64,000 nucleotides of DNA from Nonomuraea montanisoli (GCF_013363975.1 NZ_JABWGN010000010.1:406715-470714); one strand, 5' to 3'. Counted from the first letter of the stretch, positions 47,448 through 56,150 are shown. Numbers and translations: made by a program. The notes: generated from the letters alone by a model not told the origin.

Positions 47448-48160
47448 TTGGAACCCTCCGCGGGGACAAGGCCACGCTCGCGTGCGTAGTCCTCCAGGTG
47501 CGCCCGCAACTGCCTGCGGCCGCGGTGGAGCCTCGACATGACGGTGCCGATCGGAGTGCCCATGATGTCGGCGATCTCCTTGTACGGGAAGCCCTCGACG
47601 TCGGCGAGGTAGACCGCGATGCGGAACTCCTCGGGAAGCGCGGCCAGCGCCTCCTTGATGTCGCCGTCGGGCAGGTGCTCAAGGGCCTCGACCTCGGCGG
47701 ACTTCAGGCCGCTCGACGTGTGCGACTCGGCGCGGGCGAGCTGCCAGTCCTCGATCTCCTCGGTGCCCGACTGCTTCGGCTCCCGCTGCTTCTTGCGGTA
47801 GCTGTTGATGAAGGTGTTCGTCAGGATCCGGTACAGCCAGGCCTTGAGGTTGGTGCCCTCCTGGAACTGGTGGAAGGACGCGAACGCCTTGGCGAAGGTC
47901 TCCTGGAGCAGGTCCTCGGCGTCGGATGGGTTGCGGGTCATCCGGAGCGCCGCGGAGTAGAGCTGCTCGAGATAGGGCATCGCTTCGCGCTCGAACCGCT
48001 CGCCTCGCTGCTCGAGAGTCTCCGCGCCTGTCGCGGGCACCAGGCCCACCCCCCTAAGATCACCGGTGGCCGGTTGCGCCGGGACACCGTACTCAGGGGA
48101 GAATACCTGCTCGTCCTGCGGCGCTCGGCCACCGGGGAGCGGGTCCAAGAGTGTGAGCAT
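47444..48160 (-). CDS. sigR: thiol-oxidative stress sigma factor SigR/SigH
   Basis: An ECF sigma factor of 238 residues from ATG 48160. Region 2 is RMTRNPSDAEDLLQETFAKAF ... WLYRILTNTF, and region 4 ends GTPIGTVMSRLHRGRRQL. The core resembles Streptomyces SigR closely. A second, stronger start is the GTG at 48040: AGGGGGG precedes it at a good distance and it would make a protein about 40 residues shorter. Streptomyces makes two SigR isoforms in the same way. The longer form would come from an autoregulated promoter at 48170-48195. Confidence 0.93.
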   Translation of the reverse strand: MLTLLDPLPGGRAPQDEQVFSPEYGVPAQPATGDLRGVGLVPATGAETLEQRGERFEREAMPYLEQLYSAALRMTRNPSDAEDLLQETFAKAFASFHQFQEGTNLKAWLYRILTNTFINSYRKKQREPKQSGTEEIEDWQLARAESHTSSGLKSAEVEALEHLPDGDIKEALAALPEEFRIAVYLADVEGFPYKEIADIMGTPIGTVMSRLHRGRRQLRAHLEDYARERGLVPAEGSK

Positions 48161-48169
48161 GCTCGTCGC

Positions 48170-48195
48170 AACACGCCCGTGCCCGCGTCTGTTCC
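48170..48195 (-). promoter_or_regulatory. SigR-dependent promoter of sigR
   Basis: GGAAC (-35) and GTT (-10) on the minus strand, separated by 18 bases, matching the SigR/SigH consensus GGAA(T/C)-N18-GTT. The GTT ends 9 bases before the ATG at 48160, so the transcript would be leaderless or nearly so and would encode the long isoform. Confidence 0.7.
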
Positions 48196-48282
48196 CGCAA
48201 GATGGAAGGTGACGAACGACCCGGTGCGGGGAAAACCATACGTACCGGCTGGTAGCCATTTTCCGGAACCCAGGAGTCGCGT

Positions 48283-49071
48283 GTGCTGCCCATTCCGGCC
48301 GAGGAACTGAACGGCTCAGGGACGCTCGGACCGTACTGGACCTTCTACCGTGCCGTCGTGGCCGAGCAGTTGAGCCGGTGGCTTCCCGCCGCACCCTCCA
48401 CGGTGCTCGACCTGTCCGGCGGCCGCGGGCGGTGGTCCGGCCAGCTCGCCAGGGCCGGGCACCGCGTGATCGAGGTGCTCGACTTCCGGCGGGTCGCCGA
48501 CCCGCAGGCGAGGCTGCGGGCCGGGGACGGCCAGCCGTGGCTGCGCGAGGCCGACGCCCCGGGCCACGAGGCCGGCGAGGTCCGCCAGGTGCGCGCCGAC
48601 GACCTGTCGTTCCTGCCGGACGAGAGCGTCGACGCGGTCGTCGCCGAGGAGCGGGCCATGTCGATCGAGCTCATGGCCGAGTCGGCGATGAGCGACGTGG
48701 CGCGCGTGCTGCGGCCGGGCGGGCGCGTGCTGGTCTGCGTCGACTCGCTGGTGCTGGGCATGGCGATCCTGGCCGAGCAGGGCCAGTGGCAGCACCTGCG
48801 CCAGACCGGCGAGGTCATGCTCGTGCCCTGGCCCGACGGCAGCATCACCCGCTGCTTCAGCAGCGCGCAGCTCAAGGAGCTGCTCATGGACGCGGGCCTG
48901 GAGGTGGAGTGGGTGCGCCCGCGTACGGTGCTGTCGCCCTCGACGGTCGACCACGTGCTCGGTTCCGGCACCCGGGCGCTGACCTGGCTGGTGCGCACGG
49001 AGCTGGAGGCGCACCCCGACGACGACGACACGGTCGGCATCCACCTGGTGGCCAGCGCCCGCAAGGTCTGA
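48283..49071 (+). CDS. class I SAM-dependent methyltransferase
   Basis: A 262-residue methyltransferase with the SAM motif VLDLSGGRGRWSGQLARAG near residue 42. The segment DESVDAVVAEERAM and VARVLRPGGRVLVCVDSL are motif II/III-like parts. Substrate unknown. AGGAG precedes the GTG. Divergent from sigR with about 120 bp between them. Confidence 0.85.
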   Translation: MLPIPAEELNGSGTLGPYWTFYRAVVAEQLSRWLPAAPSTVLDLSGGRGRWSGQLARAGHRVIEVLDFRRVADPQARLRAGDGQPWLREADAPGHEAGEVRQVRADDLSFLPDESVDAVVAEERAMSIELMAESAMSDVARVLRPGGRVLVCVDSLVLGMAILAEQGQWQHLRQTGEVMLVPWPDGSITRCFSSAQLKELLMDAGLEVEWVRPRTVLSPSTVDHVLGSGTRALTWLVRTELEAHPDDDDTVGIHLVASARKV

Positions 49072-49100
49072 CGCGCGCCGCCGCCGGCGGCCCACCGCCG

Positions 49101-49433
49101 TCAGCGGCGGCGTTCCCGCTTCCCCTGGCACTGCACGCACCGCGCGGCCTCCGGACGCGCCTCCAGCCGGCCCTCCGGCACCGGCTTGGCGCAGTCGAGG
49201 CAGCTGCCGTACGTGCCCTCGTCGAGGCGTTTGAGGGCGTCCAGCACGGCCCGCCGCTGCGTCGTGGCGACGGCCAGCATGGCCTGGGCGCGGTCGGCGT
49301 CGCTGAGGTCGGAGCCGGCGTCGGCCGGCGAGCGGTCGTTGGCGGAGAGGGGGTCTCCCCGTAACACGCCGATCGAACGGTCGAGGTCGGCGAGCATCTT
49401 CTGCAGCCGCTGGCGAGCGGACGTGGCCTCCAC
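49101..49433 (-). CDS. DksA/TraR-type zinc-finger protein
   Basis: A 110-residue protein with an N-terminal coiled region and a C4 zinc finger (SCLDCAKPVPEGRLEARPEA followed by CVQC). DksA-like proteins bind RNA polymerase through its secondary channel. The GTG at 49433 is preceded by a good GGAGGTG site. Confidence 0.87.
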   Translation of the reverse strand: MEATSARQRLQKMLADLDRSIGVLRGDPLSANDRSPADAGSDLSDADRAQAMLAVATTQRRAVLDALKRLDEGTYGSCLDCAKPVPEGRLEARPEAARCVQCQGKRERRR

Positions 49434-49587
49434 GGATCCGCACCTCCGGGTGAATGACGGCAACCCGCGGCAGGACTCCCCGGTTGTCCCGCGCGGCGCA
49501 TCGGGGGCAATGTGGTGGCGGTGACTCCTAGTAAGCGAATGCACCGCTTTCCTCACCGAATGCCCACTTGACCGGGCTTTTACACCT

Positions 49588-50340
49588 TCAGAAGAGGGCG
49601 GGAGCCTCCTCGGGCGGGAGCGGCTTGATGAGGTCAGGGCCGTTGTTGCGGACGTTGTTGACGTCGGTGGAGACGGGGATCGCCGCCAGCCGGCCGGGGC
49701 TCGCGGGCACCAGCAGTCCCGAGACGGTCTCCGCGTCGGTGAGCTTGGGGTCGAGCCACTCGGCCCACCGGTCCTGCTCGATCATCATGGGCATCCGGTC
49801 GTGGATGCGGCCCAGCTCGTCCTCCGCGTCCGTGGTGATGACGGTGCAGGTGACGAGCCACTTGAGCGGGTCGTCGTCCGCGCGCGAGGGGTCCTTCCAG
49901 AACTCGTACAGGCCCGCCATCGCGAGCACCCCGCCGTCGTCCGGGCGGATGAAGTACGGCTGCTTGCGCTTCTTGCCGTCGTCGCCCTCGACCGGCATCC
50001 ACTCGAAGTAGCCGTCGGCGGGCAGCAGGCACCTGCGCTTGGCGAACGCCTGCCGGAACGACGGCTTCTCCGCCAGCGTCTCGGCCCTGGCGTTGATCAT
50101 GCGGGAGCCGATCGACGGGTCCTTGGCCCAGGCGGGCACCAGTCCCCACCGCACGATCCTGAGCTGCCGCACCGCCCGCTCGGCCTCCTTGGGCACGCGG
50201 CTGAGCACGGCGTAGACGTTCTTGGTCGGGGCCACGTTGTAGTCGGCCCCCAGCTCCTGGTCAGGGTCGCCGTCGAGCTCGACCTGGAACTCCTCCAGCA
50301 GCTCGTGCTTCTTGCGCGCCGACGCGTATCTACCGCACAT
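49588..50340 (-). CDS. SOS response-associated peptidase (SRAP/HMCES)
   Basis: A 250-residue protein. After Met removal Cys2 (CGRYA) becomes the nucleophile that crosslinks to abasic sites in single-stranded DNA. Other signature residues are in NARAETLAEKPSFRQA and RMPMMIEQDRWAEWL. The ATG at 50340 is the only start that puts Cys at position 2, so the longer frame is rejected. Divergent from aroA; the 50341-50575 gap is low-complexity C-rich sequence. Confidence 0.92.
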   Translation of the reverse strand: MCGRYASARKKHELLEEFQVELDGDPDQELGADYNVAPTKNVYAVLSRVPKEAERAVRQLRIVRWGLVPAWAKDPSIGSRMINARAETLAEKPSFRQAFAKRRCLLPADGYFEWMPVEGDDGKKRKQPYFIRPDDGGVLAMAGLYEFWKDPSRADDDPLKWLVTCTVITTDAEDELGRIHDRMPMMIEQDRWAEWLDPKLTDAETVSGLLVPASPGRLAAIPVSTDVNNVRNNGPDLIKPLPPEEAPALF

Positions 50341-50575
50341 GCCCCCACATTGCCACGTACGGCTTTCGCTCGCGTGTTCCCACCCGCATCTCGCCCTGTC
50401 TTCCCGACCACCCGCCCCTTCTCCTGACCACCTGCCCCTGTTGCGAGCGCCCGCCCACCTACCCCGTTCCCGCCACCCGCCCCTGTTGCCGAGGGCCCGC
50501 CGCCATCCACGTCCGTCCACAGGCCCTCGGCCAGGACGACGGCCGCTTCGCCCCTGGCCCGATAGGCTTGGCCCC

Positions 50576-51853
50576 ATGCCCGCTCAGCACTGGCCCGCTC
50601 CCGTCGCCACCGGCCCCGTGGCCGCGTCCGTCGAGCTGCCCGGCTCCAAGTCGGTCACCAACCGCGCCCTCGTGCTCGCCGCCCTCGCCGAGGGTCCCGG
50701 CATCGTGCGCAGGGCGCTGCGCAGCCGCGACGCCGACCTCATGGTCGCCGCCCTGCGCGCCCTCGGGGCGACGCTGGAGCCGATGGCCGAGACCTCGGCC
50801 TCGGTCGACTGGCGGGTGACACCGGGCCCGGTCCGCGGCGGCGCGCACGTCGACGCCGGCCTGGCGGGCACGGTGATGCGGTTCGTCCCGCCGGTGGCGG
50901 CGCTGGCCGACGGCCCGGTGACGTTCGACGGCGACCCGCACGCGCGCAAGCGTCCGATGGGCCCGATCCTCGACGCGCTGCGCGCCCTGGGCGCCCGCGT
51001 GGAGGGCGACGCGCTGCCGTTCACGGTCAGCGGGCCGGTCGCGGGCGGCGAGGTCACGATCGACGCGTCGGCGTCGTCCCAGTTCGTCTCTGGACTGCTG
51101 CTCACGGCGGCGCGCTTCGAGAAGGGTGTCACGATCCGCCACTCCGGCCCGCCGGTGCCGTCGCAGCCGCACATCGACATGACCGTGCAGATGCTGCGGG
51201 CGGCGGGCGTGCGCGTGGACGACGGCGAGCGCGACGTGTGGCGGGTCGAGCCCGGTCCCGTCGCGCCACGCGACCTCACGGTCGAGCCCGACCTGTCGAA
51301 CGCGGCCCCGTTCCTGGCGGCGGCCATGGTCACGGGCGGCACGGTCACGGTCCCGGGCTGGCCGGCCGTCACCACGCAGCCGGGCGACGCGCTGCGCGGC
51401 CTGCTCACCGACATGGGCGCCACCGTCCATCTGACCGACGGCGGCGAGCTCTCGGTGACGGGCGCGGGCCGGATCGAGGGCATCGACGCCGACCTGCGCG
51501 AGGTGGGCGAGCTGACGCCCACGATCGCCGCCCTGGCCGCGCTGGCCTCCTCGCCGAGCCGCGTACGCGGGGTGGCGCACCTGCGCGGCCACGAGACCGA
51601 CCGGCTCGCGGCGCTCGCCACCGAGATCAACCGGCTCGGCGGCGACGCCGAGGAGACCGACGACGGCCTCATCGTCCGGCCGCGCCCGCTGCACGGCGGC
51701 GTCTTCCACAGCTACGACGACCACCGCATGGCCACGGCCGGGGCGGTCATCGGGCTCGCGGTGCCGGGCGTCGAGGTCGAGAACATCGCGACGACCGGCA
51801 AGACCCTCCCGGAGTTCACGGCCATGTGGGCGTCGATGCTGGGCACGGAATGA
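50576..51853 (+). CDS. aroA: 3-phosphoshikimate 1-carboxyvinyltransferase (EPSP synthase)
   Basis: A 425-residue enzyme of aromatic amino-acid synthesis. PGSKSVTNRALVLAALAEGP near residue 23 binds shikimate-3-phosphate, and the protein contains the repeated-domain features LAGTVMRF, PFTVSGP and SYDDHRMATAGAVIGL at the end. The ATG at 50576 gives the family start. The TGA overlaps an ATG of the repeat ORF. In other actinobacteria rsgA follows aroA directly. Confidence 0.95.
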   Translation: MPAQHWPAPVATGPVAASVELPGSKSVTNRALVLAALAEGPGIVRRALRSRDADLMVAALRALGATLEPMAETSASVDWRVTPGPVRGGAHVDAGLAGTVMRFVPPVAALADGPVTFDGDPHARKRPMGPILDALRALGARVEGDALPFTVSGPVAGGEVTIDASASSQFVSGLLLTAARFEKGVTIRHSGPPVPSQPHIDMTVQMLRAAGVRVDDGERDVWRVEPGPVAPRDLTVEPDLSNAAPFLAAAMVTGGTVTVPGWPAVTTQPGDALRGLLTDMGATVHLTDGGELSVTGAGRIEGIDADLREVGELTPTIAALAALASSPSRVRGVAHLRGHETDRLAALATEINRLGGDAEETDDGLIVRPRPLHGGVFHSYDDHRMATAGAVIGLAVPGVEVENIATTGKTLPEFTAMWASMLGTE

Positions 51854-51882
51854 CCACGCCCGGGCACAGGGTGACCACACGG
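51841..51882. repeat. 21-bp duplication of the aroA 3' end
   Basis: GGGCACGGAATGACCAC (51841) and GGGCACAGGGTGACCAC (51862) are near-copies, 21 bp apart. The first contains the aroA stop and the ATG of the next ORF. Confidence 0.7.
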
Positions 51883-52545
51883 CGCCCGGCTCCGGCTTCG
51901 TCGCACCGGTCCTCCGGAAGGGGCGAGGGGGTCCGTACGGCGTCCCTTCATACGCATGTACCGGGTCCGGATGCGCCCAGGGCGCATGAGGAGGCGCGTA
52001 CAGCGTCGTCGCACGGACGGGGAACGAGCCCGGAGACAGATACGGCACCGTCGCACACGTCCAGGACATGCGAGAAGGGGCGTTCGGCCTCTCCGCACAC
52101 GCCTGGGACAGGTGAGAAGAGGCGTACAGCCTCTCCGCATACGCCCGGAACTTGGGAGAAGAGGCGTGCGGTGTCTCCGCACGCGCCCGGGACGAGCGCG
52201 AGGACACGCACGGCGGCATCACACGTGGCCGCGACGGGCGCGAAGACGCGCGCGACGACATTGCATGCGCCCGGCGTACGCGGGAAGGCGCATACAGCGT
52301 CACCCCTCGCACTCAAGGTGCACGGGAAGGCGCATACAGCGTCACCCCTCGCACTCAAGGCGCGCGAGACGGCGCCTACGGCCTCGCCCCGCGCGCTCGG
52401 GGAGGATGTGGAGGCGTGGAGGGTGTCGTCGCCACCCACGTCCGGCCGGCAGGGGGACGCAGGAGGCGCGGCCTCGACGCCCGGGCTCCGGGCGGGGAGG
52501 CCGCTGAAGGCACGCACGAGCGATCGCAGGGGTGAAGACCGCTGA
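51850..52545 (+). CDS. repeat-built ORF between aroA and rsgA
   Basis: A 231-residue frame with no known family. Its middle consists of about nine to ten degenerate 14-residue units of the type RTASPHTPGTxEKR, rich in Arg, Thr, Ser, Pro and His. No signal peptide or globular domain is seen. Two features argue for translation. Its ATG overlaps the aroA stop (ATGA), and its TGA overlaps the apparent CTG start of rsgA (CTGA). Third codon positions are only moderately GC-rich, so it could also be a non-coding minisatellite. Compare the same tract on the minus strand, where a frame is also open. Confidence 0.45.
   Translation: MTTPGHRVTTRRPAPASSHRSSGRGEGVRTASLHTHVPGPDAPRAHEEARTASSHGRGTSPETDTAPSHTSRTCEKGRSASPHTPGTGEKRRTASPHTPGTWEKRRAVSPHAPGTSARTRTAASHVAATGAKTRATTLHAPGVRGKAHTASPLALKVHGKAHTASPLALKARETAPTASPRALGEDVEAWRVSSPPTSGRQGDAGGAASTPGLRAGRPLKARTSDRRGEDR
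51985..52400. repeat. 42-bp degenerate tandem repeat between aroA and rsgA
   Basis: About ten units, each near 42 bp. Two consecutive units starting near 52300 are nearly identical (GCGCATACAGCGTCACCCC recurs at 42 bp); others have drifted. Confidence 0.85.
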
Positions 52546-53591
52546 GGAAGCGGGAGTACGACGAGGACGACGTACGGGTCAGGCCGGGCAAGGGTTCACG
52601 GCCACGGACCCGGATCCGGCCTGCGCACGAGGACGCCGTCGAAGGGTTCATCGTGGCGGTCGACCGGGGCCGCTACACCGCGCTGGTCGAGGCGGAGCGG
52701 CCCAAGGGTTCGGCCGCCAAGCGCGGCGCGCGGCAGCGTTCCCGCCTGGTCGTCGCCATGAAGGCCCGTGAGCTGGGCCGCAAGGGCATCGTGGTGGGCG
52801 ACCGGGTGGCGCTGGTCGGCGACGTGTCAGGGCAGCCCGACACGCTGGCCCGCGTGGTGCGGGTGGAGCCGCGCACCTCGATGCTGCGGCGCTCGGCCGA
52901 CGACACGGACGACACCGACGGCATCGAGCGGCCGATCGTGGCCAACGCCGACCAGCTCGTCATCGTCACCGCGCTGGCCGACCCGCCGCCGCGGCCCCGG
53001 ATGATCGACCGGATCCTCGTCGCCGCCTTCGACGCCGAGATCGAGCCGCTGCTCTGCCTCACCAAGTCCGACCTCGCGCCGCCCGACGACCTGCTCGCCC
53101 TCTACCGGCCGCTCGGCGTCCCGCACGTCGTGGTGCACAAGGGCGGCTCGCTCGACGAGCTGCGTGAGCACCTGGAGGGGCGCCTCAGCGTGCTCGTGGG
53201 CCACTCCGGGGTGGGCAAGTCGACGCTGGTCAACGTGCTCGTCCCGGACGCCAACCGGGCGGTCTCCCACGTCAACGCGGTGACCGGCCGCGGCCGCCAC
53301 ACCTCGACGTCGGCCGTGGCCCTGGAGCTGCCGGAGGGCGGCTGGATCATCGACACGCCCGGCGTGCGCAGTTTCGGCCTGGCGCACGTGTCGGTCGAGA
53401 CGGTGCTCGCGAGCTTCCCCGACCTGGTGGAGGGCACGGTCGACTGTCCCAAGGGGTGCACGCATCTGAGTGACGAGTGCGCGCTGGACGCGTGGGTGGC
53501 GGCCGGACACGCCGACCCGGCCCGCCTGGAGTCGCTCCGCCGCCTGCTGGCGATCCGCGAGGGCGCCCCGGACGAGTCCCCCGCCACCTGA
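52542..53591 (+). CDS. rsgA: ribosome small-subunit-dependent GTPase
   Basis: A 349-residue GTPase of 30S maturation. An OB-fold N-terminus is followed by the circularly permuted G domain: LTKSD, then P-loop GHSGVGKST and DTPGVR, and a C-terminal zinc motif (CPKGCTH ... C). The frame closes at TGA 52533 and has no ATG/GTG/TTG before 52653, but the segment RKREYDEDDVRVRP from 52545 matches the known RsgA N-terminus. The only fitting start is CTG at 52542, with AGGGGTGAAG in front. Translation from 52653 would delete about 37 conserved residues. Confidence 0.88.
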   Translation: MRKREYDEDDVRVRPGKGSRPRTRIRPAHEDAVEGFIVAVDRGRYTALVEAERPKGSAAKRGARQRSRLVVAMKARELGRKGIVVGDRVALVGDVSGQPDTLARVVRVEPRTSMLRRSADDTDDTDGIERPIVANADQLVIVTALADPPPRPRMIDRILVAAFDAEIEPLLCLTKSDLAPPDDLLALYRPLGVPHVVVHKGGSLDELREHLEGRLSVLVGHSGVGKSTLVNVLVPDANRAVSHVNAVTGRGRHTSTSAVALELPEGGWIIDTPGVRSFGLAHVSVETVLASFPDLVEGTVDCPKGCTHLSDECALDAWVAAGHADPARLESLRRLLAIREGAPDESPAT

Positions 53592-53700
53592 ACGACAACC
53601 CCCGTCATCGGCCGGGCACCGTCATCCGGCCTGGCCCGGTCCGCCCTACGAGTCGCCCGTCGCAGAGGCGCCCTGCGCCCACCGCACGAGCCCGCCCCAT

Positions 53701-53781
53701 GAGCCGACCGACGCGCGCTTGCTCCATGAGCCGGCCGACGCGCGCTTGTTCCACGAGCCGGCCGACGCGCGACACCCACGC
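53701..53781. repeat. 27-bp tandem repeat downstream of rsgA
   Basis: Three units beginning GAGCCG(A/G)CCGACGCGCG at 53701, 53728 and 53755. The third diverges in its second half. Non-coding; no gene in 53592-53848. Confidence 0.85.
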
Positions 53782-53800
53782 CACGAGACAGCCCCAGCGC

Positions 53801-53831
53801 GAGCGGGCCCCCAGCGCGAGTGGGCCCGCTC
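53801..53831. terminator. hairpin between convergent rsgA and hotdog genes
   Basis: GAGCGGGCCC pairs with GGGCCCGCTC around 11 bases. It could end transcription from either side. Confidence 0.6.
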
Positions 53832-53848
53832 TGACGTCTTTCAGGCGC

Positions 53849-54295
53849 TCAGGTGCGGTTGGGCCGCAGTGTCCACGTGAACGTGAACGAGCACACCGGC
53901 ACGTCCTCCGCGTTCCTGATCTCCACCGCCACGTCGAACTCCGGCCGCTTGCCCGCGTCCAGCTCGGCGAGCACGTCCTCGCGCGAGGCGAGCAGCCGCC
54001 CCTCCGCGACCACGTCGCCCTTGGCGAGCTTGTGGTACTGGACGGTCGCCCCGGTCGTCAGCGGCACCGCGCGGGCGAGCTGGTCGCCGAGGGCCGACAG
54101 CATGGCGGCGCCCGAGGCCGACTCCGCGAGCGTGAACAGCGCGCCGGCGTGCGGCCCGGCCACGTGGTTGTGCAGGTCGGCGCGGTCGGCGAGGCGGCAC
54201 ACGGCGCGCCCGTCCTCGGTGTGGTCGAAGGTGACGCCCAGGGTGCGGGCGAACGGAACGGTCTGGAGCAGCAGTGCTCCGGCGTCGAGCGTCAT
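53849..54295 (-). CDS. hotdog-fold protein (DUF4442/PaaI-like thioesterase)
   Basis: A 148-residue protein of the PaaI/DUF4442 hotdog family: LHNHVAGPHAGALFTLAESASG holds the nucleophile-activating Gly/His region, with VQYHKLAKGDVVAEGRLL as the central strand pair. A probable acyl-CoA thioesterase; substrate unknown. Divergent from hisN. Confidence 0.82.
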   Translation of the reverse strand: MTLDAGALLLQTVPFARTLGVTFDHTEDGRAVCRLADRADLHNHVAGPHAGALFTLAESASGAAMLSALGDQLARAVPLTTGATVQYHKLAKGDVVAEGRLLASREDVLAELDAGKRPEFDVAVEIRNAEDVPVCSFTFTWTLRPNRT

Positions 54296-54456
54296 GCCCC
54301 GATGCTACTGACGAGTAACACAGTTGCGCAGCCGAGCCACCACGAAAAGCGTCCAAGTCCTACAAGCCATGTCCAAGCCATACGGAAGGGCACTTTCGGG
54401 AAAGGCGACGTGGGCCCCTGATGCGCGGGAGGCCCGGCACGGTAGCGTGACGAACC

Positions 54457-55257
54457 GTGCAGGGTTACAACGACGATCTACGCCTCGCCCACGTGATGGC
54501 GGACGCCGCCGACGACCTGACGATGCGCCGGTTCAAGGCCGTGGACCTCAAGGTCGAGACCAAGCCCGACCTCACCCCGGTCAGCGACGCCGACCGGGCG
54601 GTCGAGGAGGCCATCCGCGGCACGCTGCGCCGCGCCCGCCCGCGCGACGCGGTCGTCGGCGAGGAGTTCGGCCAGACCGGCTGGGGCGCCAGGTCGTGGA
54701 TCATCGACCCCATCGACGGCACGAAGAACTACGTGCGCGGCGTGCCCGTGTGGGCGACGCTGATCGCGCTGATGGAGTACGGCAAGGTCGTCGTGGGCCT
54801 GGTCTCGGCCCCGGCCCTCGGCCGCCGCTGGTGGGCCGCCACCGAGGGCGGCGCCTGGACCGGCAAGAGCCTGGCCAGGGCCACCCGCATGCAGGTGTCG
54901 CAGGTCTCCGCCCTGGGCGACGCGTCGTTCTCCTACTCCAGCTTCGGCGGCTGGGAGGAGACGGGCCGCCTCGAACCCTTCCTCGACCTCGGCCGCGCCT
55001 GCTGGCGCACCCGCGCCTACGGCGACTTCTGGTCGCACATGATGGTGGCCGAGGGTTCGGCCGACATCTCGGCGGAGCCGGAGCTGTCGCCGTGGGACAT
55101 GGCGGCCCTGACGGTGATCGTCGAGGAGGCGGGCGGCGTCTGGACCGACGTCGAGGGCCGGCCGGGACTGGAGGGCGGCAGCCTGGTCTGCACCAACGGC
55201 CTCCTCCACGACGAGGTGATCAAGCGGCTGAACGACGGCCGCACCCCCGGCGCCTGA
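54457..55257 (+). CDS. hisN: histidinol-phosphatase, inositol-monophosphatase type
   Basis: A 266-residue Mg-dependent phosphatase. The metal motif DPIDGTKNYVRGVPV is near residue 88, an acidic EEFG segment near 70 and PWDMAALTVIVEEAGG at the end (WDxAA). In actinobacteria this gene beside aroA-rsgA is HisN of histidine synthesis, although inositol monophosphatase activity cannot be excluded from motifs alone. The GTG at 54457 is the only start that gives the full N-terminus. Confidence 0.9.
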   Translation: MQGYNDDLRLAHVMADAADDLTMRRFKAVDLKVETKPDLTPVSDADRAVEEAIRGTLRRARPRDAVVGEEFGQTGWGARSWIIDPIDGTKNYVRGVPVWATLIALMEYGKVVVGLVSAPALGRRWWAATEGGAWTGKSLARATRMQVSQVSALGDASFSYSSFGGWEETGRLEPFLDLGRACWRTRAYGDFWSHMMVAEGSADISAEPELSPWDMAALTVIVEEAGGVWTDVEGRPGLEGGSLVCTNGLLHDEVIKRLNDGRTPGA

Positions 55258-55282
55258 GACCAGTCCCCCAGCCCACCCACCG

Positions 55283-55356
55283 TCACCCGGCCCGCCCACC
55301 GTCATCCGGCCTGACCGCCGTCGCCCAGCCCATCCACACGCTCACCCGGCCCGTCC
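55283..55356. repeat. 19-21-bp repeats of the fructosamine-kinase 3' end
   Basis: TCACCCGGCCCG-like units start at 55283, 55302, 55321 (changed to TCGCCCAGCCC) and 55342. The last is the complement of the final codons and stop of the kinase gene. Confidence 0.75.
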
Positions 55357-56139
55357 AAGAGCCAGCACCCGGTCCACCGCCCGCATCAGGCTCTCCCGGT
55401 ACGACCCGCCGAACAGCACCACGTGCACCAGCAGCGGATGGAGCTGGTGCAGCGGCACCCGTTCGCGCCAGCCGTCGGCCAGCGGGCTCAACTCCTGGTA
55501 CGCCGCGAGGATCCGCTCCTCGTACGGCACGCCGAACAGCGCCAGCATGGCCAGGTCCGTCTCACGGTGCCCGCCATGGGCGGCGGGGTCCACCAGCACG
55601 CCCGTGCCGCCGGACCACAGCACGTTGCCGCTCCACAGGTCGCCGTGGATGCGGGCCGGCGGCTCCGGCGGTCCGGCCGCCTCCGGGAGGCGTTCCACGG
55701 CCCGCTCGACCCGCCGTACGTCCTCGGCGGGAAGCCCCGCCCGCCGTACGAACGGAAGGACGCGGCGGGTGGCGTAGAAGGAGGGCCAGTCGTCCGCGGC
55801 CGAGTTGTCCATCGGCAGGTCGGCGATGAAGCCCGGCCAGGGCGCGCCGAAGGCGGGCGCCCCCGCCCGGTGCATCCGCGCGAGCGCCCGCCCGAACCGC
55901 TCGGCGGCGGCCGGGGTGGGCGGTTCGGTGTCCACCCAGGACAGCACCAGGCGATCCTCGGCCACCTCCACCACCTCGGGCACGTCCATGGCCTCGCCCA
56001 GCCACCGCAGCCCGGCCGCCTCCGACGCGAACACCGGCGAGGCGGCCCCCACCTTGGCGAACACCTGACGCCCGTCCTCCAGCACGCCGCGCCGCAGCCG
56101 CCACCCGTGCGACGCCCCGAGATCCTCAGCCGACTCCAC
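55342..56139 (-). CDS. fructosamine/ketosamine-3-kinase family protein
   Basis: A 265-residue kinase of the fructosamine-3-kinase fold: nucleotide-binding-like QVFAKVGAAS at residues 25-34, LVLSWVDTEPP, and catalytic loop RIHGDLWSGNVLWSGG. Bacterial members phosphorylate ketosamines on glycated proteins or small molecules and may repair glycation. Probably grouped with the LMW phosphatase gene upstream (61 bp apart, same strand). Confidence 0.88.
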   Translation of the reverse strand: MESAEDLGASHGWRLRRGVLEDGRQVFAKVGAASPVFASEAAGLRWLGEAMDVPEVVEVAEDRLVLSWVDTEPPTPAAAERFGRALARMHRAGAPAFGAPWPGFIADLPMDNSAADDWPSFYATRRVLPFVRRAGLPAEDVRRVERAVERLPEAAGPPEPPARIHGDLWSGNVLWSGGTGVLVDPAAHGGHRETDLAMLALFGVPYEERILAAYQELSPLADGWRERVPLHQLHPLLVHVVLFGGSYRESLMRAVDRVLALGRAG

Positions 56140-56150
56140 GCACCCGCCCC

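Noticed and set aside
53701..53781. CRISPR array
   Set aside because: Units are contiguous with no spacers; it is a minisatellite. The same holds for the arrays at 8670, 39708, 51985 and 56151.
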